Source of the DNA: Jeotgalibacillus sp. R-1-5s-1
GTDB lineage: Bacteria; Bacillota; Bacilli; Bacillales; Jeotgalibacillaceae
Direction of reading: 5' to 3'
Assembly: GCF_004405105.1 (NCBI RefSeq)
Contig: NZ_SORW01000044.1
Coordinates: 113,503 to 177,502, forward strand
Length of the DNA: 64,000 nt
Below the pieces are notes generated by a model. It was not told where the DNA came from, did no database searches, and worked only from the letters and a program-made list of their open reading frames with translations. A program made the position numbers and the translations under genes. Shown piece after piece: positions 37,615 through 45,615 of this stretch (its first letter is position 1; the number at the start of each line of letters is the position of its first letter).

Positions 37615-37908
37615 ATGATCATCATATTAGCTGATTTAACGATTAACCCCGAAAAGGAACAGGCTTTTCGCGAAGCAGTCAAGCCGCTCGTTGCAGCATC
37701 TCAAAAAGAGGAAGGCAATATCTCTTATTCTTTGAAGCAGGACGTTGAAAACCCTGCGCACTTTACCATGGTTGAAATGTGGGAAAGTGTTGAGGCGATT
37801 CAACAGCACAATGAAGCCGAACATTTTAAAGCTTTTTCAGCTAAAGCCGCAGAATTTTTGGCAGGCCCTGTTACAGTGAGAAGCTTTGATGCGAATGAAA
37901 TAAAGTAA
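37615..37908 (+). CDS. Putative quinol monooxygenase (ABM family)
   Basis: A 97-residue ferredoxin-like protein: MIIILADLTINPEKEQAFREAVKPLV, EGNISYSLKQD, FTMVEMWESVEAIQQHNEAEHFKAF. It belongs to the same family as the gene at 31205. It is the third gene of the MarR operon, 22 bases after the nitroreductase, so a shared role in quinone handling is likely. Start ATG 37615 has AGCAGGCGG upstream; the longer frame overlapping nitroreductase is a shadow. Confidence 0.8.
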   Translation: MIIILADLTINPEKEQAFREAVKPLVAASQKEEGNISYSLKQDVENPAHFTMVEMWESVEAIQQHNEAEHFKAFSAKAAEFLAGPVTVRSFDANEIK

Positions 37909-37911
37909 AAC

Positions 37912-37955
37912 AAAACAAGCCGGCAACCATTTGTGAGTGGTTGCCGGCTTGTTTT
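37912..37955 (+). terminator. Terminator of the MarR operon
   Basis: AAAACAAGCCGGCAACCA and TGGTTGCCGGCTTGTTTT form a long near-perfect stem ending in T. Confidence 0.9.
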
Positions 37956-37963
37956 GAATTCTG

Positions 37964-38120
37964 TCGCAGATGGAGTTCGTTCAATCAACAGTTTCTGGGG
38001 TGCTGTCAACAAAATTAGATGTGTGATCGACGGTTATCGGGTGGCTATTAACAATTAAGCAGCTTGCTATCGACAGAAATTGGGCTGCTTAGGACAAAAA
38101 GAATGGTGAGATCGCCCACG
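37964..38120 (+). repeat. Phased 21-nt array, class D (TCGACA), copy D1
   Basis: Units start at 37964, 37985, 38006, 38027, 38048, 38070, 38091 and 38112, with boxes such as TCAACAAAA, TCGACAGAA and AGGACAAAA. Spacings are 21, 21, 21, 21, 22, 21, 21; no 30-nt unit is clear. It begins nine bases after the operon terminator. Confidence 0.65.
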
Positions 38121-38179
38121 GCAACATACGCCGCCTTCAATTAGAAAGGTTCTGCAAAAGATCACTGCATGATAGGGTA

Positions 38180-38387
38180 CCGACAATTTGGTGGGCACTA
38201 AGAACAAAAAAGAGGTTGCTTACAACGTTAATAAGGCAGCAAGTGACAGAAAAAGTCCGGCTAACGACGTTTCGCATCTAGTTTGAAGGTATATCGACAA
38301 TAATCGGTGGGCTTACAACAGAAAAGGTTGTGCGGTCGACAAAAAGATTTGCTCTATGGACGACATTAATAAGCTAATAGTCTTAGG
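38180..38387 (+). repeat. Phased 21-nt array, class D (TCGACA), copy D2
   Basis: Units start at 38180, 38201, 38222, 38243, 38264, 38294, 38315, 38336, 38357 and about 38378: spacings 21, 21, 21, 21, 30, 21, 21, 21, 21. The boxes read CCGACAATT, AGAACAAAA, GTGACAGAAA, TCGACAAAA. A single 30-nt unit between 21-nt units is the same scaffold as classes A and B. D1, D2 and about 60 unclear bases fill the 484-base gap 37909-38392. Confidence 0.7.
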
Positions 38388-38392
38388 TCGTG

Positions 38393-39010
38393 CTAATTAC
38401 CTAACTCCTTCTGTACCTCTTCTTCGAACAGCTCAATGATTTGCTGGGGATCGCTCGTCTTGTATTCCTCCTTTAAAATCTGCTCAAGCTCAAGCCACAT
38501 CAGATTTTTTTCGTATAAATCCCGTTCATAGTCATGATTCAGCTCCTCAAGCGTCAGCCCCAATGCATCTGCAAATGCCTGGTGTTCCGGAAGATCGCTC
38601 TTATCGGGTCCCTGTGAAATAAATTCATCCAGCTCCTCATCGGATACTGTCACACCATACTTCTCACTGGCTAAGCGAATCCAGGTTGCCAGTTCATCCT
38701 TCTGCTGTTCGGCCAGTTGAATCACCTGATCCTGATTGAGATCTGTTTCATAATACAGAGCTTCCTCTGTGAGCGTGTAAATGATGAATTTCTTCAGAGA
38801 GTCATTTGTGTCATAGGTTTTCGCTTCAGCAATGGCTTGATCGTATACATTTTTATAGTCTTCATAAGTAAAGGTCTCTAACATTTGGTGTTGTTCTTCC
38901 GGAGTTTTAAAGACGATATCGATTTGTTCGCCGGCAACAGGCTGACAACCTGCAATCGTTAATACCCCGGCAATCATCATCGGCAAGAACCTCATCTTTT
39001 TCAACATCAT
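38393..39010 (-). CDS. Lipoprotein with SurA/PrsA-like N-terminal domain
   Basis: A 205-residue protein with a lipoprotein signal peptide ending LTIAGC. The helical remainder (TYEDYKNVYDQAIAEAKTY to SDEELDEFISQ) resembles the N-terminal chaperone domain of SurA/PrsA/trigger-type foldases, but the rotamase domain is absent. It may be an extracytoplasmic chaperone-like protein. The start is uncertain: a G-rich ribosome site abuts two ATG codons, and a TTG at 39004 has better spacing. Confidence 0.6.
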   Translation of the reverse strand: MMLKKMRFLPMMIAGVLTIAGCQPVAGEQIDIVFKTPEEQHQMLETFTYEDYKNVYDQAIAEAKTYDTNDSLKKFIIYTLTEEALYYETDLNQDQVIQLAEQQKDELATWIRLASEKYGVTVSDEELDEFISQGPDKSDLPEHQAFADALGLTLEELNHDYERDLYEKNLMWLELEQILKEEYKTSDPQQIIELFEEEVQKELGN

Positions 39011-39215
39011 CCCCCCCTTAATTTGTTAAATGTAAATATCTATTCTATTTTAACATTCCGCGAGGATACAGATGCTAAAAAGAGGAAAATATTCCATTTC
39101 AATTTATGATTGTAAAAACATGATTTGCTTATGCACCTTTGAAATTAGAAGATCAATCAAGCTGGATTGAATGTGGTAAAGTTGATTGAAAAAGTGTAAT
39201 CGGAGGGGAAACGTC

Positions 39216-39854
39216 ATGGAAAGCATGCCGGAAAAAAATCTGTTTATGATCTGCAGAGAGGTTAAACGGACTGCGTTCAGCTCAATGCCTGAAAACTTTA
39301 CTGTAAGGACGATGGAAAAAAAGGATATGGAGGCATGGCTGGCAATGCCTTTTGATGATAAGGCTACGGTGAAAGAATACCGGTCATTTATGGTGGATTA
39401 TTTCAACCGCGTGTATCTACAGGATGAAGAACAGTTTTATAACAAAACTTTATTTGTTTTTAATGAGCAAAACCAGCCAGTCGCAACCTGTGCGACCTGG
39501 AAAGCGTACGGGAAATTCACTGCCATCCACTGGTTTAAGGTAGTCAAAGAACTTGAGGGTCAAGGAATAGGCAGAGCTTTGTTAACAATCATCATGGACA
39601 GTTTAAGTGACAGTGATTATCCTGTTTATCTGCACACGCAGCCTGAAAGCTTCCGTGCGATAAAACTGTATTCTGATTTTGGTTTTCAGCTGCTGACAGA
39701 TAAACGTTTCGGAACGAGAGACAACCATCTCGAAGAATGTCTTCCCTATCTGCAAAAAGCTATGCCTCCACAGGACTTTCATCAGCTGATTTTGACAGAA
39801 GCACCGGAGGATTTTATAGAAGAATTGAAAGATGTAGTGACGGAGGAGTTTTGA
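39216..39854 (+). CDS. GNAT-family N-acetyltransferase
   Basis: A 212-residue protein with an acetyl-CoA loop ELEGQGIGRALLTIIMDSL and a C-terminal SFRAIKLYSDFGFQLL. Substrate unknown. I chose ATG 39216 behind GGAGGGG. It is monocistronic; the next gene starts after a terminator and a separate promoter. Confidence 0.8.
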   Translation: MESMPEKNLFMICREVKRTAFSSMPENFTVRTMEKKDMEAWLAMPFDDKATVKEYRSFMVDYFNRVYLQDEEQFYNKTLFVFNEQNQPVATCATWKAYGKFTAIHWFKVVKELEGQGIGRALLTIIMDSLSDSDYPVYLHTQPESFRAIKLYSDFGFQLLTDKRFGTRDNHLEECLPYLQKAMPPQDFHQLILTEAPEDFIEELKDVVTEEF

Positions 39855-39866
39855 CTTTATGAAATG

Positions 39867-39899
39867 AAAAGATAAAATCGCGATGATTTTATCTTTTTT
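39867..39899 (+). terminator. Rho-independent terminator
   Basis: GATAAAATC and GATTTTATC pair around a short GC loop with seven T following; the ECF-type promoter starts directly after it. Confidence 0.85.
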
Positions 39900-39928
39900 T
39901 GAAACCGGGATTCGTTCTGTTTTGTCTA
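39900..39928 (+). promoter_or_regulatory. ECF-type promoter of the sigma factor gene
   Basis: TGAAACC (39900-39906), 16-base spacer, TGTCTA (39923-39928). The -35 TGAAACC is the hallmark of ECF promoters in Bacillus, which suggests that the sigma factor transcribes its own operon. Confidence 0.6.
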
Positions 39929-39951
39929 AAGGGTAGGAAGGGGGAGATCAA

Positions 39952-40470
39952 TTGGATCTGGGTGAAAAAGAGCGCTGTTTAAAAGCAGCCATGGAGATGC
40001 ATGGCGATTACTTAAAACGTCTCGTTTATTCTTATGTGAAAGATCTACAAAAAACAGAGGACATTGTTCAGGATGTTTTTGTTAAATTCTATATTCATTT
40101 TGATTCGTTTGAAAAGCGTTCCTCAGTTAAAACATTTTTATACCGGATTGCTGTGAATGAGGCTCAAAACTATTTAAGAAGCTGGTCTTACCGCAAGATT
40201 GATGTGGTAGAGAAAATTAGAAAATGGACAAAAGGAGATCCTGTTGAGGAATCATACATAAATAAAGAACAAGCAGAATCAGTCGCGTCGCTAATTAATA
40301 TGCTTCCTGTGAAATACCGTGAAGTGCTCTGGCTTTTCTATTATATTGAGTTATCAATTCAGGATATTGCAGAGGTGTTGGACTGCTCGCCTAACACAGT
40401 GAAAACCCGTTTAGTAAGGGGAAGGAAGCTCGCGAAAATATCAATAGAGGAGGGTGAGTATGAGTATTAA
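39952..40470 (+). CDS. ECF RNA polymerase sigma factor
   Basis: A 172-residue sigma-70 family protein with a TTG start after GGGGGAGA. Region 2: YLKRLVYSYVKDLQKTEDIVQDVFVKFY; region 4: LPVKYREVLWLFYYIELSIQDIAEVLDCSPNTVKTRLVRGRKLAK. It lacks regions 1 and 3, as in ECF factors. It overlaps the next gene, a membrane protein that is probably its anti-sigma factor. A matching ECF promoter lies directly upstream. Confidence 0.92.
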   Translation: MDLGEKERCLKAAMEMHGDYLKRLVYSYVKDLQKTEDIVQDVFVKFYIHFDSFEKRSSVKTFLYRIAVNEAQNYLRSWSYRKIDVVEKIRKWTKGDPVEESYINKEQAESVASLINMLPVKYREVLWLFYYIELSIQDIAEVLDCSPNTVKTRLVRGRKLAKISIEEGEYEY

Positions 40471-41563
40471 ACATGAATTGGATCAATCGATTCCGTCTTC
40501 TGTGCGGCTTACTGAAGATGAAAGGAGAACAATCCTCCACCGTATTCATCAGCAGCCCTCGCGAAACTTTAACGTAAAACCTTTATTAGCTGGTGCTATG
40601 ACCATGTTGCTTCTTGTCATTCTGATCCCTGCCTTCCAATCCATTCAGCAAGCAAGTGAATTGAGTATCCAAAAAATCACCGTTCCTGATGTTCAGGACG
40701 GGAAATTAATCAATTCCATTTACTTAGATAACATGAATGAATTGGTTTTCTCGGATGGTACTGGCATTGTTGCTTACGATGTGGTGAATGAAGAGAAAAA
40801 AATACTGACAAATATGGATCATCAGTCTTATGATTGGGTTATTAACGATCGCTGGCTTGCGTGGACTGATCTCGAATCACAGCTTCATGTATTAAATCGG
40901 AGCACAGGCAAGGTGTTTTCGATGCAAGAAGGAGATACTTATCACTCATTAGCAATTAGCCACGATTATTTAATTTATATGGCTCCTGATTCAGAAAGGA
41001 AACACATGGCTTACTTCAGAATGGATTTGAATACACACGAAGCGCAAGAATTTCATGAAATGACAGGAAGCAGCCATAGCAAAGTATCTATAGAAAATGA
41101 GGTTATTGTCATTGCCGAAGAATTAAAAGGTCATGTGAATGAAACACGTTTTACAGCCCATGACATTAATACGCTGGATTTGATTTTGCTTCACGAGGTA
41201 CCGCTTGATACAGCTCAAGAAGTACAATTAAATGACGGGAAAATATACGCGAAGTTGTTGGATGATAAAAATCGTCAGGTGTTTGGATATGTTGATATGA
41301 ATACAAACTCATTCGTAGAAATAGATACGCCTCCTTTTGAGAGCTATGCGATATCTGGCGAGTATTTGCTCCTTACCGTTTGGGATGCTAAACGAGAAAC
41401 TGACTCAGCTCAATTATTTAAAATAGAAGAAAAAAATGCGATCGCGACTGAAGAACTGGCTGATTTAGAAGAAAGATTAATCAGGCCAAGGTTAACCGTT
41501 GGGGGAGATTTTATGTTCAACGGAGAAGGTGCGGACGGATCGGTGTATGTGATGGGAAAATGA
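40460..41563 (+). CDS. Membrane-anchored probable anti-sigma factor with beta-propeller-like outer domain
   Basis: A 367-residue protein starting at ATG 40460, which overlaps the sigma gene by 11 bases. About 40 cytoplasmic residues, including TEDERRTILHRIHQQP, precede a single membrane segment (about 40-60). The outer part has repeating strand motifs (GKLINSIYLDNMNELVFSDGTGIVAYD, NDRWLAWTDLESQLHVLN) suggesting a beta-propeller. The topology and coupling fit an anti-sigma factor that senses an external signal; no named anti-sigma domain is obvious. Confidence 0.65.
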   Translation: MSIKHELDQSIPSSVRLTEDERRTILHRIHQQPSRNFNVKPLLAGAMTMLLLVILIPAFQSIQQASELSIQKITVPDVQDGKLINSIYLDNMNELVFSDGTGIVAYDVVNEEKKILTNMDHQSYDWVINDRWLAWTDLESQLHVLNRSTGKVFSMQEGDTYHSLAISHDYLIYMAPDSERKHMAYFRMDLNTHEAQEFHEMTGSSHSKVSIENEVIVIAEELKGHVNETRFTAHDINTLDLILLHEVPLDTAQEVQLNDGKIYAKLLDDKNRQVFGYVDMNTNSFVEIDTPPFESYAISGEYLLLTVWDAKRETDSAQLFKIEEKNAIATEELADLEERLIRPRLTVGGDFMFNGEGADGSVYVMGK

Positions 41564-41618
41564 GTTGTGGCGATCCTTACGTACCTGATTTTCGAAATAG
41601 GATCAATTTATTTTCCTT

Positions 41619-41783
41619 CTAACCCTTTTTTTCTCGACTTTGAAAAATGTAACCACCTAAGCATATGATCAGAACAGCAAAAACGTTGAGCAATAAATTA
41701 CCGGTTGTGCCAAACTGGTCTATTGTTAAAGCAAGTAGAAAACAACCAATAAATAAGATGAAAAAACCAAAGGATATTCTCAT
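41619..41783 (-). CDS. Small membrane protein, 54 aa
   Basis: Two predicted membrane helices (about residues 3-21 and 28-47) and a basic C-terminus (QSREKKG). The likely ATG at 41783 follows AGGCGGTG. No family recognised. It is convergent with the anti-sigma gene. Confidence 0.45.
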   Translation of the reverse strand: MRISFGFFILFIGCFLLALTIDQFGTTGNLLLNVFAVLIICLGGYIFQSREKKG

Positions 41784-41924
41784 ATAACACCGCCTGGGGA
41801 GTAATATGCTTATTTTACCAGTAAAGTCACCAAAACACATCCTCAACCCGAATCTTTAGACACAGCTTTTATTGGGCGTTATCATACACCTAACACTGAT
41901 TTAAAAACAGAAAGGGTGACGAAC

Positions 41925-42578
41925 ATGAAAGTATTGGTGATTGGAGCAAACGGTCAGGTAGGGAAACATCTGGTGGCGAAAATTCAGGATACAAGTGACA
42001 TCAAGGCAAAGGCGATGATCCGAAAAGAGGAGCAGGTTCCTTATTTTGAGGATCTTGGCGCTGAAACGGTATTAACGGATCTTGAAAAAGCGGACATTGA
42101 TGAGATTGCAAAAGCAGCTGAAGGAACGGATGCCATCGTTTTTACAGCAGGATCAGGTCCTAAAACAGGTGATGATAAAACGATGCTGATTGATTTGGAC
42201 GCTGCGGTGAAAACGATTGAAGCGGCTAAAAAAGCAGGCGTAAAGCGTTATATTATGGTCAGCTCGTTTGACACAACGCGTGAGGAAATTCAGTCTGTGC
42301 CGTCCTCATTTGCACCATATGTTGTTGCGAAGCATTACGCGGACGTCTGGTTACGTGCAACAGATCTCGATTACACGATTGTTCACCCGGGCGGACTGAC
42401 AAATGACGCAGCAACCGGTAAAGTACAGGCGGCTGAAAATGTTGGACGCGGTGAAATCCCGCGTGAGGATGTTGCAAGCGTGTTGCTCGCAACGCTGCAA
42501 AACGACTCGACGATCGGAAAAGAATTTCAGGTAGTCGGCGGGGAAACCACTGTTGACGATGCTGTGAAAGCTTTATAA
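41925..42578 (+). CDS. NAD(P)-binding SDR-family oxidoreductase (YhfK-like)
   Basis: A 217-residue Rossmann protein of the atypical SDR5 group: VLVIGANGQVGKHLV is the dinucleotide-binding motif, ADIDEIAKAAEGTDAIVFTAGSGP and KRYIMVSSFD follow, then YTIVHPGGLTND. It resembles B. subtilis YhfK and is probably a NAD(P)H-dependent reductase or isomerase-like protein of unknown substrate. ATG 41925 is placed after AAAGGGTGA. A strong terminator follows. Confidence 0.85.
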   Translation: MKVLVIGANGQVGKHLVAKIQDTSDIKAKAMIRKEEQVPYFEDLGAETVLTDLEKADIDEIAKAAEGTDAIVFTAGSGPKTGDDKTMLIDLDAAVKTIEAAKKAGVKRYIMVSSFDTTREEIQSVPSSFAPYVVAKHYADVWLRATDLDYTIVHPGGLTNDAATGKVQAAENVGRGEIPREDVASVLLATLQNDSTIGKEFQVVGGETTVDDAVKAL

Positions 42579-42590
42579 CTGAACATCCTA

Positions 42591-42628
42591 ACACCCATCC
42601 TGAAAGCTAACAGGATGGGTGTTTTTTT
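42591..42628 (+). terminator. Rho-independent terminator
   Basis: ACACCCATCCTG and CAGGATGGGTGT with an eight-base loop and a T run. Confidence 0.9.
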
Positions 42629-42686
42629 GTATGAATGTATAGATGATGATGGTAAAATCAAGAAAATGGGTATGGGGGTTCGGTGG

Positions 42687-43205
42687 ATGAAGAAGCTTTC
42701 AGTAGTGATGATCTTAATTGTTTTGCTGTCCTTCAGTGGATGGTTTACGTTTGACTATGTGAGTCAGGCAGGGAGCTTCACCAAAACGAGTCATTCCTCC
42801 ATGCATGATCCGACTGTTTTTGATCAGGGTAAGGAAATGTATCTGGCGTACGACGTTATATGGGAAGGGATCGGGTCACCTGAATTGAAAGGGATTGAAG
42901 TACGGCAAAAAGGTCTGACGATGGAAAAGGAAGCAGCGGATTTCCATGTTGAAGTATTGATCAATCCAAGCATGACAATGGGTTTGCTTGACGCGGATTT
43001 GTTTTACGAACTTGGCATGGATCAGTCGTTACTTGAAGTCGACGGCTTTCAGGTGGAAGGTCCTTTTCAAATTATCCTTCGTGTGAAGGGAGCGGATGTG
43101 CGGGAGGAATTTGATGTGACAGAACTTGCCGTGACATACGAAAAATTTGGCGTTGACCTGATTGAGTATATTGATATGGATGAGGGCGTGCTGGATCTTG
43201 AGTAG
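42687..43205 (+). CDS. Membrane-anchored protein of unknown function, 172 aa
   Basis: An N-terminal signal anchor (MKKLSVVMILIVLLSFSGWFTF) is followed by an external domain rich in Asp, Glu and Val. Earlier in-frame starts lie inside the preceding terminator, so I chose ATG 42687. No family recognised. A class A array begins 48 bases after its stop. Confidence 0.5.
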   Translation: MKKLSVVMILIVLLSFSGWFTFDYVSQAGSFTKTSHSSMHDPTVFDQGKEMYLAYDVIWEGIGSPELKGIEVRQKGLTMEKEAADFHVEVLINPSMTMGLLDADLFYELGMDQSLLEVDGFQVEGPFQIILRVKGADVREEFDVTELAVTYEKFGVDLIEYIDMDEGVLDLE

Positions 43206-43252
43206 ATCATGAGGCTGTCCTATTTTGTGAAGTAAACCTGGAAGAGACGTTT

Positions 43253-43439
43253 TGATGGAATCGGGCTTAGGAGTGAAGGAATAAAGTAATCTAGTGAAGG
43301 GATTCGGCTACCTGAATGAAGGGATTATGGTGGCCCTGGACCCTAATGAAGGAATTAATTTTTCAAACGAGGGAATTAAATTTTGAAAAGAAGGGATAAA
43401 AATCCAGAAAGAGTGAATAAGTCGCGCAAGTGAAGGAAT
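43253..43439 (+). repeat. Phased 21-nt array, class A, copy A5
   Basis: Boxes start at 43253, 43274, 43295, 43317, 43347, 43368, 43389, 43410 and 43431: spacings 21, 21, 22, 30, 21, 21, 21, 21. It is very similar to copies A6 and A7, all three having the 22-nt unit third. In the 318-base gap between convergent genes nothing else is seen apart from a terminator. Confidence 0.85.
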
Positions 43440-43486
43440 CCCGACCGCCTCCCCGACCATACCGCCTCCAGGCCAATCACTCAAAA

Positions 43487-43514
43487 AACAGACCCCCTCA
43501 ATAGGGAGCCTGCT
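43487..43514 (-). terminator. Probable terminator of the peptide-binding gene
   Basis: On the minus strand CAGGCTCCC and GGGGGTCTG pair, with mismatches, and six T follow. Confidence 0.5.
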
Positions 43515-43523
43515 CTCTCATCC

Positions 43524-45104
43524 TTATGACTCGTTAATCACTACATCCTTCAGCTGGTAAAGGCCGCTTGGGTTCATCCAGAAGCCTTCCACATCGTCAG
43601 CGTGGCCAGCCAGATAAGTCTGGTGCTGCAGGTAAATCATCGGTGCGAGCTCAATCAAACGTTCTTGTGCATCCCGGTATAGTTGAGCCTGCACAGCTTC
43701 ATCATTCGTTTGTCTGGCTTCTTCAAGGTTGGCATCGATCTCTTCATCGCGCAGCATAAAACGGTTTCCTGCTGAACCAATTTGAGATGAGTGGAATAGT
43801 GAATACAGTCCGTTATCTGCGTTCGCATTCTGGTTGGACCATCCGAGAATGAACATGTCGTGATTACCCTGTGCTGTCTGGTCGAGGTAAGCACCCCACT
43901 CCAACACTTCAACCTCCACATTTACGCCGATTTGTGAAAGGGCGTCCTGTACGGCAACCGCGATATTTTCGCGCTCCGGGTTGTCATTGGTCCAGATTGT
44001 TGTGTCAAAACCATTTTCATAGCCGGCTTCTGCAAGCAATGCCTTTGCCTGCTCCACATCATATTCGAGACCCGGCAGGTCATTAGCAGCGTTTGGTACC
44101 GGCGGCGCAAGTGGACCTGTCGCGACCGTTCCGTAACCGTCATAAATGCCGTTGATGATTTCCTCTTTATTGATCGCCATTGAGATCGCCTGTCTTACGC
44201 GGACATCGTTAAACGGCTCTTTTTCTAAATTGAATCCGATATAGTTCAATCCAACGCTGTCCTGTGTTGTCAAAGAAGCATTTTCAAGCTGTTCGACACG
44301 TGCTGCTTCATTTGGCGCGAGTGGATCAATGATATGGGCATACCCTGTTTCAAGATTGGCGACACGCGTTGAACCTTCAGGCACAATCTGAAATTTCACA
44401 GAATCGTAGTCAACCGCACCATCCCAGTAGTCTTCATTTTTTACTAAAATCATTTCCTCACCCGGCGTCCAGCTATCAAATTTTAAGAAGCCGGTTCCGG
44501 CAGGGTTATTATTCACATACGTGCCAGGCTGTTCGCCGTTTGCCACCGCTTCATAGTCTGCCTCGATAGACGCCGGACTCACAATTGAGCCGCCAACGTT
44601 TGACAGGTTCGCTAAAAGTGGAGCAAATGGGTAGCTCAAGTTAAAGCGAACCGTATAATCATCCACAACCTCGACGCTTTCGACCATTTCAAACTGAACC
44701 GCCCGTGGAGAACCGATTTCCTCATCTAAAATACGATCAAAGTTCGCTTTTACAGCCTCCGCGTTAAAAGGGGTTTCGTCATGAAACTCTACACCTTCAC
44801 GAAGCTTAAATTCCCACGTTACATCATCAATTGTTTCCCAGGATTCTGCAAGAGCCGGCTGAATTTCAGCATTTTCATCCTGGGTCACGAGGCGTTCATA
44901 CACCTGAATCTGCATATTGGCAGACGGGATATCGTTTGTTAAATGAACATCCATAGACACTGCATCTGATAGTGTGGCAATCACAAGCTCGCCACTACCA
45001 TCTGAGGATGATCCTTCAGAAGAGGACGATTCACTTCCACCTGCACATGCTGATAAGACAAGAGTTAATAAGATCATTGCTGTAAAAATCCACGCTTTTT
45101 TCAT
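43524..45104 (-). CDS. ABC transporter peptide-binding lipoprotein (SBP family 5)
   Basis: A 526-residue lipoprotein: signal peptide with lipobox LVLSAC, an acidic Ser/Gly linker, then the family 5 fold with ERLVTQDENAEIQPALAESWE, WEFKLREGVEFHDETPFNAEAVKANFDRIL and YIGFNLEKEPFNDVRVRQAISMAINKEEI. It should bind di/oligopeptides, glutathione or a metal-chelate. No permease or ATPase genes adjoin it, so it is an orphan receptor that must use a transporter encoded elsewhere. It is bracketed by class A arrays A5 and A6. Confidence 0.92.
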   Translation of the reverse strand: MKKAWIFTAMILLTLVLSACAGGSESSSSEGSSSDGSGELVIATLSDAVSMDVHLTNDIPSANMQIQVYERLVTQDENAEIQPALAESWETIDDVTWEFKLREGVEFHDETPFNAEAVKANFDRILDEEIGSPRAVQFEMVESVEVVDDYTVRFNLSYPFAPLLANLSNVGGSIVSPASIEADYEAVANGEQPGTYVNNNPAGTGFLKFDSWTPGEEMILVKNEDYWDGAVDYDSVKFQIVPEGSTRVANLETGYAHIIDPLAPNEAARVEQLENASLTTQDSVGLNYIGFNLEKEPFNDVRVRQAISMAINKEEIINGIYDGYGTVATGPLAPPVPNAANDLPGLEYDVEQAKALLAEAGYENGFDTTIWTNDNPERENIAVAVQDALSQIGVNVEVEVLEWGAYLDQTAQGNHDMFILGWSNQNANADNGLYSLFHSSQIGSAGNRFMLRDEEIDANLEEARQTNDEAVQAQLYRDAQERLIELAPMIYLQHQTYLAGHADDVEGFWMNPSGLYQLKDVVINES

Positions 45105-45319
45105 GTAGCACTCCTCCTGATCTGAAATTTATTTAGTGTTACGAAAATTCTAATAATTGAAATTATAATCATGGTTTTGCTGTGAAATCAACCTTAAATT
45201 GAGAATGATTCTTTTTAACCGTTTAAAGTGAAAGAGTAAGTTGGTGTGATGGTCACTTTTTTTATGTAAGAACAGGAAAATTTAGTTTAGCGAAATAAAT
45301 AGGCTGTGAAGGTGACTGG

Positions 45320-45506
45320 TGATGGAATTGATTATTGAAGTGAAGGGATTAAGTCCGGTAATGAAGGGATCCGGACATTGGAATGAAGGGATTATAGGGT
45401 CTCGGGGCCTTAGTGAAGGAATAAATTTTTCAAACGATCGAATAAAATTTTCAGAAGAAGGGATAAAAATCTGGAAAGACTGAATCACTTCCACGAGTGA
45501 AGGAAT
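45320..45506 (+). repeat. Phased 21-nt array, class A, copy A6
   Basis: Boxes start at 45320, 45341, 45362, 45384, 45414, 45435, 45456, 45477 and 45498: spacings 21, 21, 22, 30, 21, 21, 21, 21. It lies on the plus strand between two minus-strand genes, thus antisense to both. Bases 45105-45319 contain the presumed promoter of the peptide-binding gene (AT-rich, with an ATTGAGAATGATTCTT element); I cannot assign a regulator. Confidence 0.85.
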
Positions 45507-45560
45507 TCAACAAACCAGCTACTATTTATCAGCTCATCACCATCGCGCAATTTTCCATAC

Positions 45561-45592
45561 AAAAACGGACCCTTTTTCAGGATCCGTTTTTT
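45561..45592 (-). terminator. Terminator of the AztD-like gene
   Basis: On the minus strand AAAACGGATCC pairs with GGGTCCGTTTTT around a short loop. Confidence 0.75.
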
Positions 45593-45615
45593 ATTTAAAT
45601 TTAGGGGGGACAGGA

